A stretch of DNA of 64,000 bases from Byssothecium circinans. Taxonomy: Eukaryota > Ascomycota > Dothideomycetes > Pleosporales > Massarinaceae. The translations under genes and the position numbers were made by a program. The notes below the pieces were generated by a model. The model did not search any database. It saw nothing but the letters and a program-made list of their open reading frames with translations, and was not told the DNA's origin. The DNA is taken from assembly GCA_010015675.1 (NCBI GenBank), contig ML976983.1, forward strand, positions 962,662 through 1,026,661, in the 5' to 3' direction. This document shows, one piece after another, positions 44,770 to 55,962 of this stretch (the stretch's first letter is position 1; each line of letters starts with the position of its first letter).

Positions 44770-46221
44770 GATGTACAGTAGTTCCAAGGGCGTTGTGGGA
44801 GTGATCTATTCCTGGGAGCAAGCAAGCAGCAAGCAGCATGCAACGGTAGAGGGCGCGCGGACCGCCAAGCTCCAGGATGTCCTTGGGCGGCGGGTGGGAG
44901 GCCAGTGCTCGTGGCGGGTGCAACTTGCAATTCAGGCGATTATTCGACGGCACAGCAGGTTCCTGAAGCGGCTGATGAATATGGCTGAGGCTGTGGTGCC
45001 CAAGTCTGCGTTTGGAGAGCATAGTCAGCATACTTGAGGGGCAAGGCTTAGACGGTTGCTCGCCTCTTTGGGCCTAGCGCAGTCCAAAAATACCTAGCCT
45101 AAAGCCCTGAGGTATCAACCTTGGAACCCGCGGACGCGGGATGGATGAGCAGATGCGTTTCAGGTAAACGCGACGCGCGAATGTACTGTACAGTACGGTA
45201 GGGCTACGAGTCGTCTTTACGTCGGCCCTTCTAGCAAGAGACTCACAAGTTACAACCCCAACATCCTGTGAAGCACCGCGTGTCACCCCACACAGTTCAA
45301 ATGTGTAGAATCTTTGAAACGTCCATCCAAACTACAATCCCTTCCTGTACCTGGATCCCCAGTATCGGCCCGTGTTAAGGCAGACAGCAGCACTATCATA
45401 CATTCCACTTCTTCACATGTGTAGACCACTTAGCACCAGCCAAAGTATGCCGACCATGCCCTCGAACTCACTCACTTAAGAGAGATTTTGTATACTACAA
45501 TAAAGGTCGGACAAATATTTACCAAGCTTGTCGCAAAGTTCACTCGCCATGTGGAAGAACTTACGATAAAGGGAAAGAAGCCTCACTGTATCATGCTACC
45601 CGCCCAACGAACTCACCCCAGACGATAATAATGCCAGGGACATGTCAAATAACCCGACGCTGCGGGTCAACCTGAGTTTGTATCATTGTAAGGTACGTAG
45701 TCACGTCTCTAGCAACTATCAAAACGTTCGTTAAACGTCTATGGCGCTTCTTTTTCCTCTGAGAGAGCCTCATCCACCCTCATCCCATCAACCAAAACCC
45801 CATGCTGAACTCGCCATCTATCTGCGGTAAAAACAGCCAGTCACAGTGCAACAATGTAAGCGCGGCCGTTTCGTGAGCATTGAGGTCGTCAACCCGACCC
45901 TTGTGACAGTGACGCGCTGGGTCGTAAGTGCCTTTGCACAGCCCCAACGCGAGGCGCACAGCGCACACAGCGAGGCAGATTCGTGCCACAGCAAAGTTGC
46001 ACGCATGCACGGAATATTCCTCCACGATTCAATACATTTTTTTTCTAAATCCGCTGTTCAGTGCCCCGGCTCCACATGGTAGTTACCTCATCCATTGCAT
46101 CACCAATACCGTAGGGTGGAACGGTCTATTTTTAGCAGCAACCGTTACGTAGTGTGACCCGACCTTACTAAGCTACACAAAGGCTTATCTCATGTCCCTC
46201 TTTCACGGCATACGGTATTCC
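44770..46221. other. Intergenic between crzA and palA
   Basis: Upstream region of crzA and 3' region of palA. Frames here are mostly antisense or without domain. A GC-rich leader (44800-45040) probably contains the crzA 5' UTR. A near-palindromic TGTACTGTACAGTACGG lies near 45182. Nothing else seen. Confidence 0.45.
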
Positions 46222-48848
46222 CTATCCAAACTTCAGTCCCTGGGTAGGATCCCACCGTGAGTCCTGCGCCGGTCCATTCGTAGGCCTCGCGCCCCCAGAG
46301 GCCGTGGGCACACCCGCAAACCGAATCCCCACCTCTGGCGTCCACATCCCCGTCTGCGGTCCCATACTCGCGCGCGTGGGTTTTGGAGCAGTCAGTGGCT
46401 CATCGACATGCGCATTTGCACCGTATTGCGGATCCCGCGCGTCTACCTGCCGTTGCTGTTGTAGTGAACTCGAATTAGCTTGCTGCAGATTGAGCGAGCT
46501 CATGGAGGTTGCGATATCGCTAATAATGTTAGTCTCGGCTACGAAGGGAGGCAAGGGAATCCAACGACATACTTTTCGATTTGGGAAGCTTCCTGTTTGC
46601 GCTGGTAGGCAAAACTCCGACTCTCATCTCTAAATCTATTCACGATCTTGGCAAGGTCGTTGTAGAACTTGCGTCCAACGTCCAGATTTGCGATGATCTC
46701 CTTGTACTTGTAGTAAGCGTTTTCCAGGCTCTGCAGCGCTTGTTCCCGCTGTTTGGTCGATTGGTCGCCTCGTCGCGCATTCACAAATGCAGCGTTTGCG
46801 TTTTGTAACCGAGTAATGGCTTCTTGCTGTTCCCTAGCCTCGTCTTTGACCATGTCCTGGTCAGCGTCGTATTTCTGGAGTCGCTTATCGAACAAGCTTT
46901 CAAACTGTACCGCCTCGATATTCTGCATAGGGTACTCCCGCTCTAAGCGAGCAGCTTCCCGTAGTAGTTCGGGATCTAAGTGGCTGTGAGCATAACTGTG
47001 GTCGAATAGAACGTGACACTTACTGATGTCGTCTTGCTTCGCCTTGGTCCGCAATGCTTCGATCTTTCGTCGCCGTCTACTCTCTAATCGACTGACTTCG
47101 TTGAAACACCCTCGAAGCTTGCCAGCTTCCCGCTCAACATCGCCTGTAATTGCAGGTCTTCGTCCGCTGGGCACGTAGTTTTCGAGGTCGTAATCGGGGC
47201 CGTTCAGAAGCCGTATCATGTTTTCATTCTCTGCCAGCTTTTTTGCAACAACGCCATCGCTATTGACTGCCGCCTTCAAGTACCCATCAATTTCTGCAAT
47301 CTGCGCGTATAATTTTGGAGCTGCCTGTTCAGCTGGTGGCCGTGACCAGCGATCGGTTCCGTACTTGCGTCGTGCGCCTTCGTCCTCTGCAGTTTCCGAC
47401 TTTAGTATGTCGCACCCCTCCTGGTAGATGGCGAGGTCGCTCTGCTTCAGCTTCTTGATGTCCTCCATCGAGCGCAGTATTCGCTTCAGCCCATCCTGCT
47501 GTCGAATCTCCTCAGCATGTGCAAGCAATCCTGGTGGGAGTCCTAGGGGCTTCTCAAGGGCCTGTAGTGATCCGGGAAGATGAAGGCTTCTCAGCACATC
47601 ATGTATCTTGCCTGTAAGCTGTTCCAATTCATCCACGATGGTACTGTTCACCAACCGATCTCGCCGGTCAACGTATATGCTAGCGGCTAGATGCACGGAA
47701 TAGGGCACGAGTTTAGAGAAGAGGGCGGGACCAAGCTCGCCATGGTCGCCGAGCATTGCATTCGATTCAGAAATCTCCTTCGGGACTCTAGCAATCACCA
47801 TGTTCGCGCGATCGAGGATTTTGAGCTCAGCTTTCGGTGGAATAGGGAGGAGATAGATCATATCGTTGTCCTTTTCTGCCCTCTTAAGGTCTTCTGTGAC
47901 GCGGTTCTTCAGCCCGTTCAGATCGGCCAGCACCAGCTTATTGATGTACCGCTGCTCCTTGAGCGCCTCGTTGACACAGGTCACGCTATCCCGTAATCTC
48001 GCCACCTCTTCTCCATATTTGCGCTTCTCCAAGCAATCGCAAGCTGCGCGAAACTGTGCAGCGGCGGCGAAGTGGTGGTGCTTGGCCGTCATATGGTGTA
48101 TCCATTCGCTGCTGATGGAGTCTGACTGAATGCCTGCCTCGCTGGCGTCGTTGTAGAGGTCTGAGACGCGTGCGGCCAGCTTTGCTATTGTTGCATCTTT
48201 CATTCCGTCCTTGACTGCCTTTTGCCAGAAGCACTCTTGCCCTTGTGCCAGCATGAGCTTCTCCAAGCACTCCAGTGTCATTGTGTCCATGTCTTCCGGT
48301 GGCGTCGTTCGTAACTCTGGGAGAACGTGATCTCGTAGATGGGAAAGCACTCCAGCAGCGAGGCAGAAGTTGTTTGCAGCGACCTTCAAACCATCCGGTG
48401 TACTTCGATTCGACGACATGGCAAGCTGTGAGTACATGGCCGCGAGGTTGAACATGATATTTGCAAGCTCAAATCGCAAGTTGTTCCTCGTGATCGGTCG
48501 ACCTGTGTTGTATCCCAGCGCAGGATACCACGGGAACTCGACGCCAATGTCGATGGGAAACTTTCCGCTTATCCACACCAGCTGCGCGGCGTACGCCTGA
48601 AGCTTCGGTATATGGCTTGGATGCGGTTCTTGGGCGTGGATGGCCGTGGAACGCATCTTATCGATGAGCTCCAGGTCGTTGGTGAAGAGATCCGGGTGCT
48701 GGTCATACTTGGAGGATATGTACTGCTTGATCGCGTCGCGGATGTCGATAGAGTGGCTGCGGCGGAAGGGGAGGAAAAGGATATTACTAGCCATCGTGTC
48801 AGATAGTGGGTAGACGCTCGGAGGTAGTGCTGCCACTTACGAAGCCAT
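46222..48848 (-). CDS. palA: pH-response regulator PalA/Rim20 (BRO1-domain protein)
   Basis: Exons 48848-48841, 48786-46573 and 46519-46222 give 839 residues. The BRO1 domain covers about residues 3-390 (SNILFLPFRRSHSIDIRDAI, QLVWISGKFPIDIGVEFPWY, ECFWQKAVKDGMKDA). A long helical V-domain follows to about 740, binding YPxL motifs, and a short tail ends SRWDPTQGLKFG. PalA links PacC to ESCRT-III (Snf7/Vps32) on endosomes, so that PalB can cleave PacC at alkaline pH. The first exon has just eight bases (ATGGCTTC); an ATG at 48794, within the intron, would start the same MASNILF sequence without splicing. The spliced start is preferred because of the good GTAAGT donor. Confidence 0.94.
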
Positions 48849-49589
48849 GTTTGTGTATGCACAGGGAAATCGTGAGTCCTGCGCGAAAACAACAGCACGA
48901 GCTATTTTGAAGGTGAGAGTCGCGGGCGCGGTGACGTCTTGCCTCTAGCAAGGATCTGTCCACTTACTGTATGGTGGGGTCAATCCAGGAACACAGGCCG
49001 CATTACCACCTCTAGGTACTTTCTACTCCTCTCATGTATCCTCTGCTTTGTTGCTGCATGCGTGTTGGGACTTCTAGAACATGCATGCCACGTGATAATG
49101 TTTCCGTTGCTAACATTTCAATGTTGCGTGTGTTCAGTGAATAATGAGCCGCGCATGCACCTCATCAGCGCCCAAACGTCGCAGAGCCGCAGCATGCAGC
49201 GGGGCATCACGCAAGAATCTCCGTGAGCAAGTTTGACGCCACACCTGGGCACACATTGAGGTCTGAGGAATGCACGGGGGACCATGGTGAAGCGCAGCTA
49301 GTCTCGAGATCCGATATGTCAGCCAAAGGACAGTAATCTATCTCGCAATCTAGCCTATTGCAACACCACCGCGAAACTTGCGCAACCCCTCTCAACTCCG
49401 AACAAACACGTATATAAAAGCCGTTTGCCGTACTTCCTTTCACACGTCTCGCATACCATTCACATCTCTCAGCCTTGAAAATTGGATACCCCGCCAGTCC
49501 ACTTCGACTTCCGCTACTCTTGCACCTCAGATACACACCTGCGCCTCTCCTCTCACAATTCTCTGAACCTACACACGTTTATCGATACA
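48849..49589. other. Divergent intergenic region of palA and ATX1
   Basis: 741 bases between the minus-strand palA start and the plus-strand ATX1 start. A TATA box for ATX1 lies at 49411. TGCATGC-type words recur (49058-49210) but no defined element was assigned. Confidence 0.45.
49411..49420 (+). promoter_or_regulatory. TATA box (TATATAAAAG) of ATX1
   Basis: Strong TATA match 179 bases before the start codon, followed by a pyrimidine- and CA-rich leader, the usual look of a highly expressed fungal promoter. Confidence 0.55.
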
Positions 49590-49909
49590 ATGGCCGAACA
49601 CAACTACAAGTTCAACGTCGCCATGAGCTGCGGCGGCTGCTCCGGTGCTGTTGAGCGTGTACTAAAGAAGCTCGATGGTGAGTTCTCCCACGCCGCGGTG
49701 CTCTCGCAGCATCGGCGGTGCAACCATCAAGCTCATCAAAGCTGACCTCTTCCGCAGGCGTAAAGTCATACAACGTTTCGCTTGAGACGCAAACCGCCGA
49801 GATCGTCGCCGAAGAATCGCTCGACTACGACACTGTCCTAGAGAAGATCAAGAAGACGGGCAAGACCGTCAAGTCTGGAGAGGCTGATGGCTCGCCACGA
49901 GACGTTTAA
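49590..49909 (+). CDS. ATX1: Copper metallochaperone Atx1
   Basis: Exons 49590-49677 and 49758-49909 give 79 residues, a single heavy-metal-associated domain. The metal-binding loop MSCGGC has Cys14 and Cys17 (MxCxxC), followed by SGAVERVLKKLDG and, after the intron, VKSYNVSLETQTAEIVAEES. A lysine-rich face near the end (EKIKKTGKTVK) is typical for docking to the copper ATPase. Atx1 delivers Cu(I) from import to the Ccc2-type ATPase in the Golgi, supplying multicopper oxidases used in iron uptake. Length and intron position fit ascomycete homologues. Confidence 0.93.
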
Positions 49910-51304
49910 GCGCATGCCATGCGATTGATACGGCAGTATGATATATACACGATACCTATCTCCTATTAGTGAGCAGCGAACATACTGTACCTGCGGTTTG
50001 GTCTCTCCTGCGGGCGTCGCGTGCTTGGTTTGGACACTGTTTTAGAGATGCGGAGCCTCGGTAACGAATAAATAGCACTCTTCTTCTCCTTTCCAGTAAT
50101 GTTCTTGCAATGCCGTGATGCTGTGCGACAGCTGCTTGCTTGCTGTGACACCCACTCTTCCTCTTAACGGACGATATATAGTACTATGACAAAAGGGTTG
50201 CAATACTTTTAGCAGCTCTAAACTGTGAATAGCGTTGTTAGACCTTTCACACATGACTGTAATTCCAAACCCCAAAAGCAACAAGACGTCATATGCGCCG
50301 CAAATAGCAACCTGAACTACCATCTTCCACATCTGTCGTGGGCCACGAGGTACTCAGTGCGAGTTCTATGTGGAGGTCAGGTGCGTGGTTCCGTCGGAAC
50401 TTCTCGGAATCAACCTGTTTGACTCACCCTTCAGTCCGCAACACGGTTCGCCTTCATCTCCCACGCCCACGCTGACCCGGCCCTTCATCGCCCAAAAGGT
50501 CATCTGCCCTTCAGAGATTTATGCCTGAAACTTTAGGCTTTCGACTCCGAGTTATCGATTTCCTGAGAAAGGCAGCTTACGACTCTCCATCCCGACTTTT
50601 TCCTCAGGCACTTCTCATACAGACAGACACAGCCACCCATCTAATCAAATGGGAGTCATTTGCTGCACGTCGTTATCAATCTGCCATGCGGAAGGATTTG
50701 TTCGCTACGGTTCATACACGGGAAAACGGGATGGGGAATGATGAAGCTTCACCGTTGTTCCAACCAGAGGTCGGCGAATGCTGTTGCCTGAACGCCTCAG
50801 GACGGCCTCTAGAGTAGCATACGCAACTACTGTGCGGTATACACGCAACGCATTCTCAGGAGAAGGGACAGATTTCATTAAACGGACTAAAAAGCGAACT
50901 GGGCACGTCTTGTCGCACCCTTCAAACATGTGCCGAGTGTTGCATGGTTTTACCGAGCCCGAATTAGTGGCCGCGAACAACTTTCGGACAGCAACCCTAG
51001 AAGCTGACCCGCTGGTTCCTGAACCAACCTGGACAGCCACTCGTATAATCCAACACTTCGGTTGGCATGGACTATGGCGTGTGATCTGGTATTATTAAGA
51101 CGCGTAAGGGTAGGGGTATAGTGACTTCTCGGACATGTTGTAGGATGATATCAACGTCGTAGGGCTGAAGGTTGGTCACCATATAAGAGTCATCCTGAGG
51201 CCTTTTGGTAGGAACATCACTCCACTTTCACTCCACTGTCTTCTGTCTCAAGGATCCTTGACTTTCTTATTGTTGTCACCTTTCTATCTCGCCATCATAT
51301 CCCC
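49910..51304. other. Intergenic, no gene seen
   Basis: Frames at 50521-50817 (plus) and 50705-51040 (minus) overlap each other and lack domains or splice support. The right end (51180-51300) is pyrimidine-rich, as expected for the leader of the next gene. Confidence 0.45.
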
Positions 51305-52401
51305 ATGTCCACTCCAAGGGGATATGCTTCGTTCCCGTCGTCGGCAGATTTATGTATGTGGCTCCCCATATACTCTTTCTTTCCATGTTGCCTTTGAAGT
51401 ATTGTTATAGTGAAAGCAACATGTACTGGCAACCTTCTTGATGAGTACTAACCCTCCCATAGTCTATTTCTGCACCACATCCTCAACCTCAGAGGAAGAA
51501 CTCAACCTTCACTATGCCCCACCATCCAAATCATCCCTACGGATCGGCGTCCTCATTCTCAGCCACGATCAAGTCCAGCTCCTAGATCTCGCCGTAGTCG
51601 ACATGCTAGCCAAGATCAGTCGAAGTCGGATCGGGAGACTAAACGCGCCAACAAGCACTCTAGACGAAGCCGTAGACGAGGTCGACATTCGATATGTCAG
51701 CGAGACGGGCGAGGGATCGTTTCCCATCACGTCAGGTGCTCGCATGCCAGTGACGGTGAGCTAAGCTGTATTAGCCAGCACGATGATTGCCCACCCACGT
51801 AGAGCCATTCCTCCTGGCCAAGAAACCACTCCTTCTCGGTCGCGCCGGATTCCCATGGTCGAGCTTTATGATGCATGGAGCTAGCTGAGAGAGTCTGGCA
51901 AGGAGATAAAGGTTACCACATGCCCTCCCCTCTTCGTTCGCCGCGCCATCCTTTTAAGCCCCTTGCTGACTAGAACGTCAGAATTCCTTCGAAAACGCAC
52001 CTCAATTCGACATGCTCATCATTCCGGGATCTTTCTCCTCAACAGAGCTGTCAGTCTCCGCATCCGCCTTCCTAACCGCTCAATGTTCCTCCCCGGAAAT
52101 GGAAGCCGTACTGTGCATCGCCTCGGGAGTCCTAAACTTTGCACAATCCGGACTCCTCCACCAAAAGAGGGCCGCTGGCCCACCATCCCTGCTCCCTACG
52201 CTCCAACAACGCTTCCCGGAAACTACATGGGTTAACACGCCCTGGACACGCCATGAACGATTTCTCAGCAGCGCGAGTGCCATATCGGCGCTCGATATGG
52301 TGGCGGCGTGGATGCGCGAGTACTTTTGGGACCGTAGGGATGCTGTCGAGTGTGCTTTGGCTGCGGCTGGGATCGCACCGCTGGACGAGTATGAAGGGTG
52401 A
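51305..52401 (+). CDS. DJ-1/PfpI-family (class I glutamine amidotransferase-like) protein
   Basis: Exons 51305-51353, 51463-51755 and 51982-52401 give 253 residues. The core begins with SLRIGVLILSHDQVQLLDLA, then ENAPQFDMLIIPGSFS, then the nucleophile elbow EAVLCIASGVLNFAQSGLL with Cys159, followed by KRAA. This is the DJ-1/PfpI/ThiJ fold. Members include glyoxalases, chaperones and hydrolases; the elbow cysteine is kept, so an active enzyme is likely, but the substrate is unknown. The second intron is long (226 nt). An ATG at 51441 within intron 1 would give a shorter start in the same frame. The C-terminal half has LDMVAAWMREYFWDR, usual for fungal members. Confidence 0.82.
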
Positions 52402-53492
52402 TTTCGACAGCATTGTTTGGCGTTTGTGCGCTTTCTCGACTCTTGGATTTGTTTTATACCCCCCTCTGGCGGCCCATATGTAAGGCATTGAACGAACTGG
52501 AGGTAATGACTGTACTGTACTTGTATTATTTTGAGACTGGGCTGGCCTGGGCTGCATTGTATAAATAGGGATACGGATTCCGAATTTGAGCGCCTGCTCA
52601 GGCAGTTCTTCGGATTGTAATGACTGTATTTGTAACGGCTGTATTTATAACGATGATCTATTGAAAACTGTTGTTCGGTTATGGAAATTGACTTCATATG
52701 CGTCTACAAGCCGTCCTTGTCCCATCAGGTCTCAGCGTTATTATAAAAGGAGAGCATAATGGTCAAAGGAGCTAAAAGGTCTAGGATCAAGCTGTCTACC
52801 AGGACTTTGACAGCAGACTTACCTTTGTAACATGAGGTTTTTTACCGTAGGCTTTTCGACAACGCGAGGACTTCCGTCATTCTCAGCCTCATACGCACAT
52901 TCACGCCCGTCACCAGCAGGTCAAACGTCATCGGGCAATCGCGGAGTTCATGAGCGAACCACATGTGAAAGCATTGCTTACTCATGTATACACTGCACTT
53001 TGATTGGTGGAGAGCCGAGTGGCAAAGAAAACGTTCTGGGCCGGCGATCTAGATCTTGCATGTGGAAGTGAAAGCCCTGATTGCGGAACATCCTTCTGCA
53101 CCGTCTTTCATGCATCAAACAAAATTCTTTATCTACAATAATTGCTCGCGTGCGCAGTCTTTCCACGCACATCTCCCTTGGTATTTGAATAAGGCATTGA
53201 GAGGTTGCTGCAACGACTGTTTGACTCATTCGACCAAGCTTTATCGCTATCGCTCGGCTAGCCCGAAAGACTTCCGGCATCGCTTTTGCCGCACGGCCCT
53301 TGCTTTTTCTCTCCCTTTCACTGCCATTCGACTCAAACAACTGCCAAACACCTTCACCCATCAATCGATCGAGTCCATCGCAGCATTTCTACCATATAAT
53401 TCACCGCTCCAACAGTAAGGGAACACGCGCGGACAGAGCACGATCCACTGCCTCCGGGCACGCTTCCCCGACGCAAAAACACGACCGCGGCC
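52402..53492. other. Intergenic, no gene seen
   Basis: A GGCTGGCCTGGGCTG-like stretch and several short frames without domain. The right end carries the leader of the PRELI-domain gene (CA and CT-rich around 53330-53480). Confidence 0.45.
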
Positions 53493-54143
53493 ATGAAAAT
53501 CTTTCAGCAGAGCACAGAGTTCGACTACTCATGGGAAGAAGTCTCGACATCAAATTGGCGGAAATACGGTCCGTGGAACGAGAAGACGCCGCATGTCATT
53601 GCCGTTGACACGCTCTCGCGGACCGTGGACCCTCAGACCGGCATCGTGAGTGTCTCCGCACACCCCCCTCCCCCGCCATCACACTAACAAAACCAAAAGC
53701 TACGAACAGAACGCCTAATAACCTGCCGTCAATCGACCCCGAAATGGATAAACTCGCTGCTCGGCGGCCAAGACACCTCGCTCGTCTATGAAACCTCCTA
53801 CGTCGACCCGTCCGCTAAGCGCGTCACCCTCTGCTCCATGAACATGACGTGGTCCGACCTCCTCAACGTACGCGAAACCTGCATCTACGAGCCCTCTGCC
53901 ACGTCACCCGGCACGAAGACGAACTTCATGCAGCGAGCGGAGATCACGGCGCTGTGTGGGGGCTGGCAGAAGATCAGAAACAGCATCGAGCAGTTTACCG
54001 TCGAGAGGTTCCAGCAAAATGCCGCCAAGGGGCGCGAGGGCTTCGAGATGGTGCTGGAGATGAGCAGAAGGGCGTTTCAAGAACAGAGGGAGTTGTTGAG
54101 ACTGCAGCAGGATAGCAAGATCCTGCAGGAGATACGGATGTAG
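53493..54143 (+). CDS. PRELI/MSF1-domain mitochondrial lipid-transfer protein (Ups family)
   Basis: Exons 53493-53645 and 53700-54143 give 198 residues. It starts [20 protein letters not shown], then [20 protein letters not shown] and, across the intron, [20 protein letters not shown], all diagnostic of PRELI/MSF1 domains. The last about 35 residues form an amphipathic helix ([20 protein letters not shown]). Ups proteins with the partner Mdm35 carry phosphatidic acid (Ups1) or phosphatidylserine (Ups2) across the mitochondrial intermembrane space. Which of the two this is cannot be settled by eye. The start Met is the family's invariant MK. Confidence 0.88.
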
Positions 54144-55962
54144 ACGCCACCATTCCATGACCCAATCATTGAACGGTACTACGACTTGGACTCGACACCC
54201 ATCAGGCTCTCGACTCCACGCTCATCGATCAAACCGATTGTACATATCCCTCTCCCTCCACTGCATACATACCCCGCTCTCGGTCCCTCGTTTTCATGCA
54301 TATCGCGTTCGGCGATCTCTCTCACATCCGCTCCCCTGAGGACTGGATGTCGGCGTATACTCCTATCTTTGCATTTGGCGGTAATCCTACAATAAAAAGT
54401 CGAATTTTGGTGTTGAAAAGACATCTTGGTGTGTCTGGGTGTGAATGGACGGAGAAGAAGAGGAAGCATTGGCGCTGGCATTGGTGTTGGCGTTGTAATA
54501 CCCTCGTTTTCTGGACCCTATCTGCGTGCATGCGTGCGTGTACAGTACAGCATGGATGAATAGACTTATATTCACTGCACAGTCCGATCGGTTAGACTTA
54601 CGATAGATACGACTCGGCTGTGAATTAGGCTTTTGCTCTTAGTAGATGTAGTACTATGACACTTTATGATTCTTATTTCCAATTTTAGTTTTGGGGTTGT
54701 TTTTCTCTTCTCCTCGTCGTGGAATTGACTTGAGGTAGGTGGGGATTGATGGCGATTGACGTTCATCGTCAACCATCTCGCCAACACACACACTGGACCG
54801 GATCACAGACCTAGCTGCCCAGTTGCTTATATAAAAGCCCTTCTTTCCTGCCTGCGGGACGTCTCTTCTACACTTCACATCCATCCATCATTCTCTCTAG
54901 ACATCCGATGTACGGCGTATAGTATTTGTTTACTACAATTGCCATTCTCTCTTTATAAGATAGTTTGAAATGCAGAGGGTGGATGAGCAAGTGCTATTAG
55001 TATGAATTAACTTTTTCTTAATGAAAAGTTTCGAGTCTCATTCTTTCTTTACACACCCTTCTTCCACTTGGTCAATTAATCTCTCCACCCACCACCGTGA
55101 ATCGAACCCACGCGCAAAAAGAAGTCCAAAAAAAGCAGCTAACCTTATTAGGTTCTCCCACGATAAGAGCAGTGGCTATCTCTTACCCAGAAGACCGAAT
55201 GGAAATACGCAGGCGACAGAACCGAGGCCCTAACAGGCAGTACTTTTATAAGAATTGTAGTTGGTTATAAAATATATATAGTAACTTAAGGAAAAGAGGT
55301 TCTGAGGGGAGTGACTGCGGGGTACGTGTGGAGTCGTTTGTTATTTTGCGTTTGATCTAAAAACCTAGAGCGGGGTTTGGGGAAGAGGGTGAGAGTGTAG
55401 GGGTTCTGGTGCTTTTTTTTTGTCGTTCTTGGAAGCATGGAAAACTTGGATACTATTTTATGAAAAAGGAGTCTCGGTCTTACTACATGTATGTACATAT
55501 AGCGGTGACATGTGTACAGCTGAAGCCCATGAACCTAGTTGCTCTCTTGAGTTAGGCGACCTAGAGATAATGATGATGGAGACGTCACCCGTAGAGTAGA
55601 GGGAGTAGTCATAGAAAAAGTAACTAGAGCACGACTGTTCATGTAATTATAGTCTGTATATAACCCTGCCAGAGGTTTAGTATGGAGCTTAACACCAAAT
55701 CATCACTGCCAGCTTTTTCGACAACACGATATGTTACTAGTAACGTCACACAATGCTCAAAAAGTTCTATCTCCCAGCTTACGTTGGGCAGAGAAAGTCG
55801 GGTTAAGAATGAAGCATTAGAAAGCAGCTATTTACGTAGTCATAGTCTGAATAGCTCTCCTAGACTTATCACACGGAGCTTAACCTAGAATCACCACCGC
55901 CAGCTCCTTCAACGAACGCAAGCGCCCAGCTATCCGATTCAATTTTCTAGCTTGTCTAGGAT
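54144..55962. other. Long intergenic region with imperfect repeats
   Basis: No gene recognised in 1.8 kb. It is AT-rich from about 54900 to 55700 and includes the 3' UTR of the PRELI gene and of the RQC1-type gene. The frames present are short. A tRNA-like phrase at 55097-55112 was examined and rejected. Confidence 0.45.
55684..55919. repeat. Imperfect direct repeat pair differing mostly by transitions
   Basis: A segment starting GGAGCTTAAC at 55684 recurs at 55875, with recognisable continuation: ATCATCACTGCCAGCTTTTTC against ATCACCACCGCCAGCTCCTTC. Most differences are C/T, the first copy carrying T. Copies are about 40 bases long, 191 bases apart. Confidence 0.5.

Noticed and set aside
50521..51098. 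Overlapping plus and minus frames of about 100 aa
   Set aside because: Mutually overlapping, no domain, no splice-site support, between two well-defined genes.
55075..55190. tRNA-like phrase GGTTCGATTC on the minus strand (55097-55112)
   Set aside because: Resembles a B-box, but the T-stem does not pair properly and no cloverleaf or A-box is found at the right distance.
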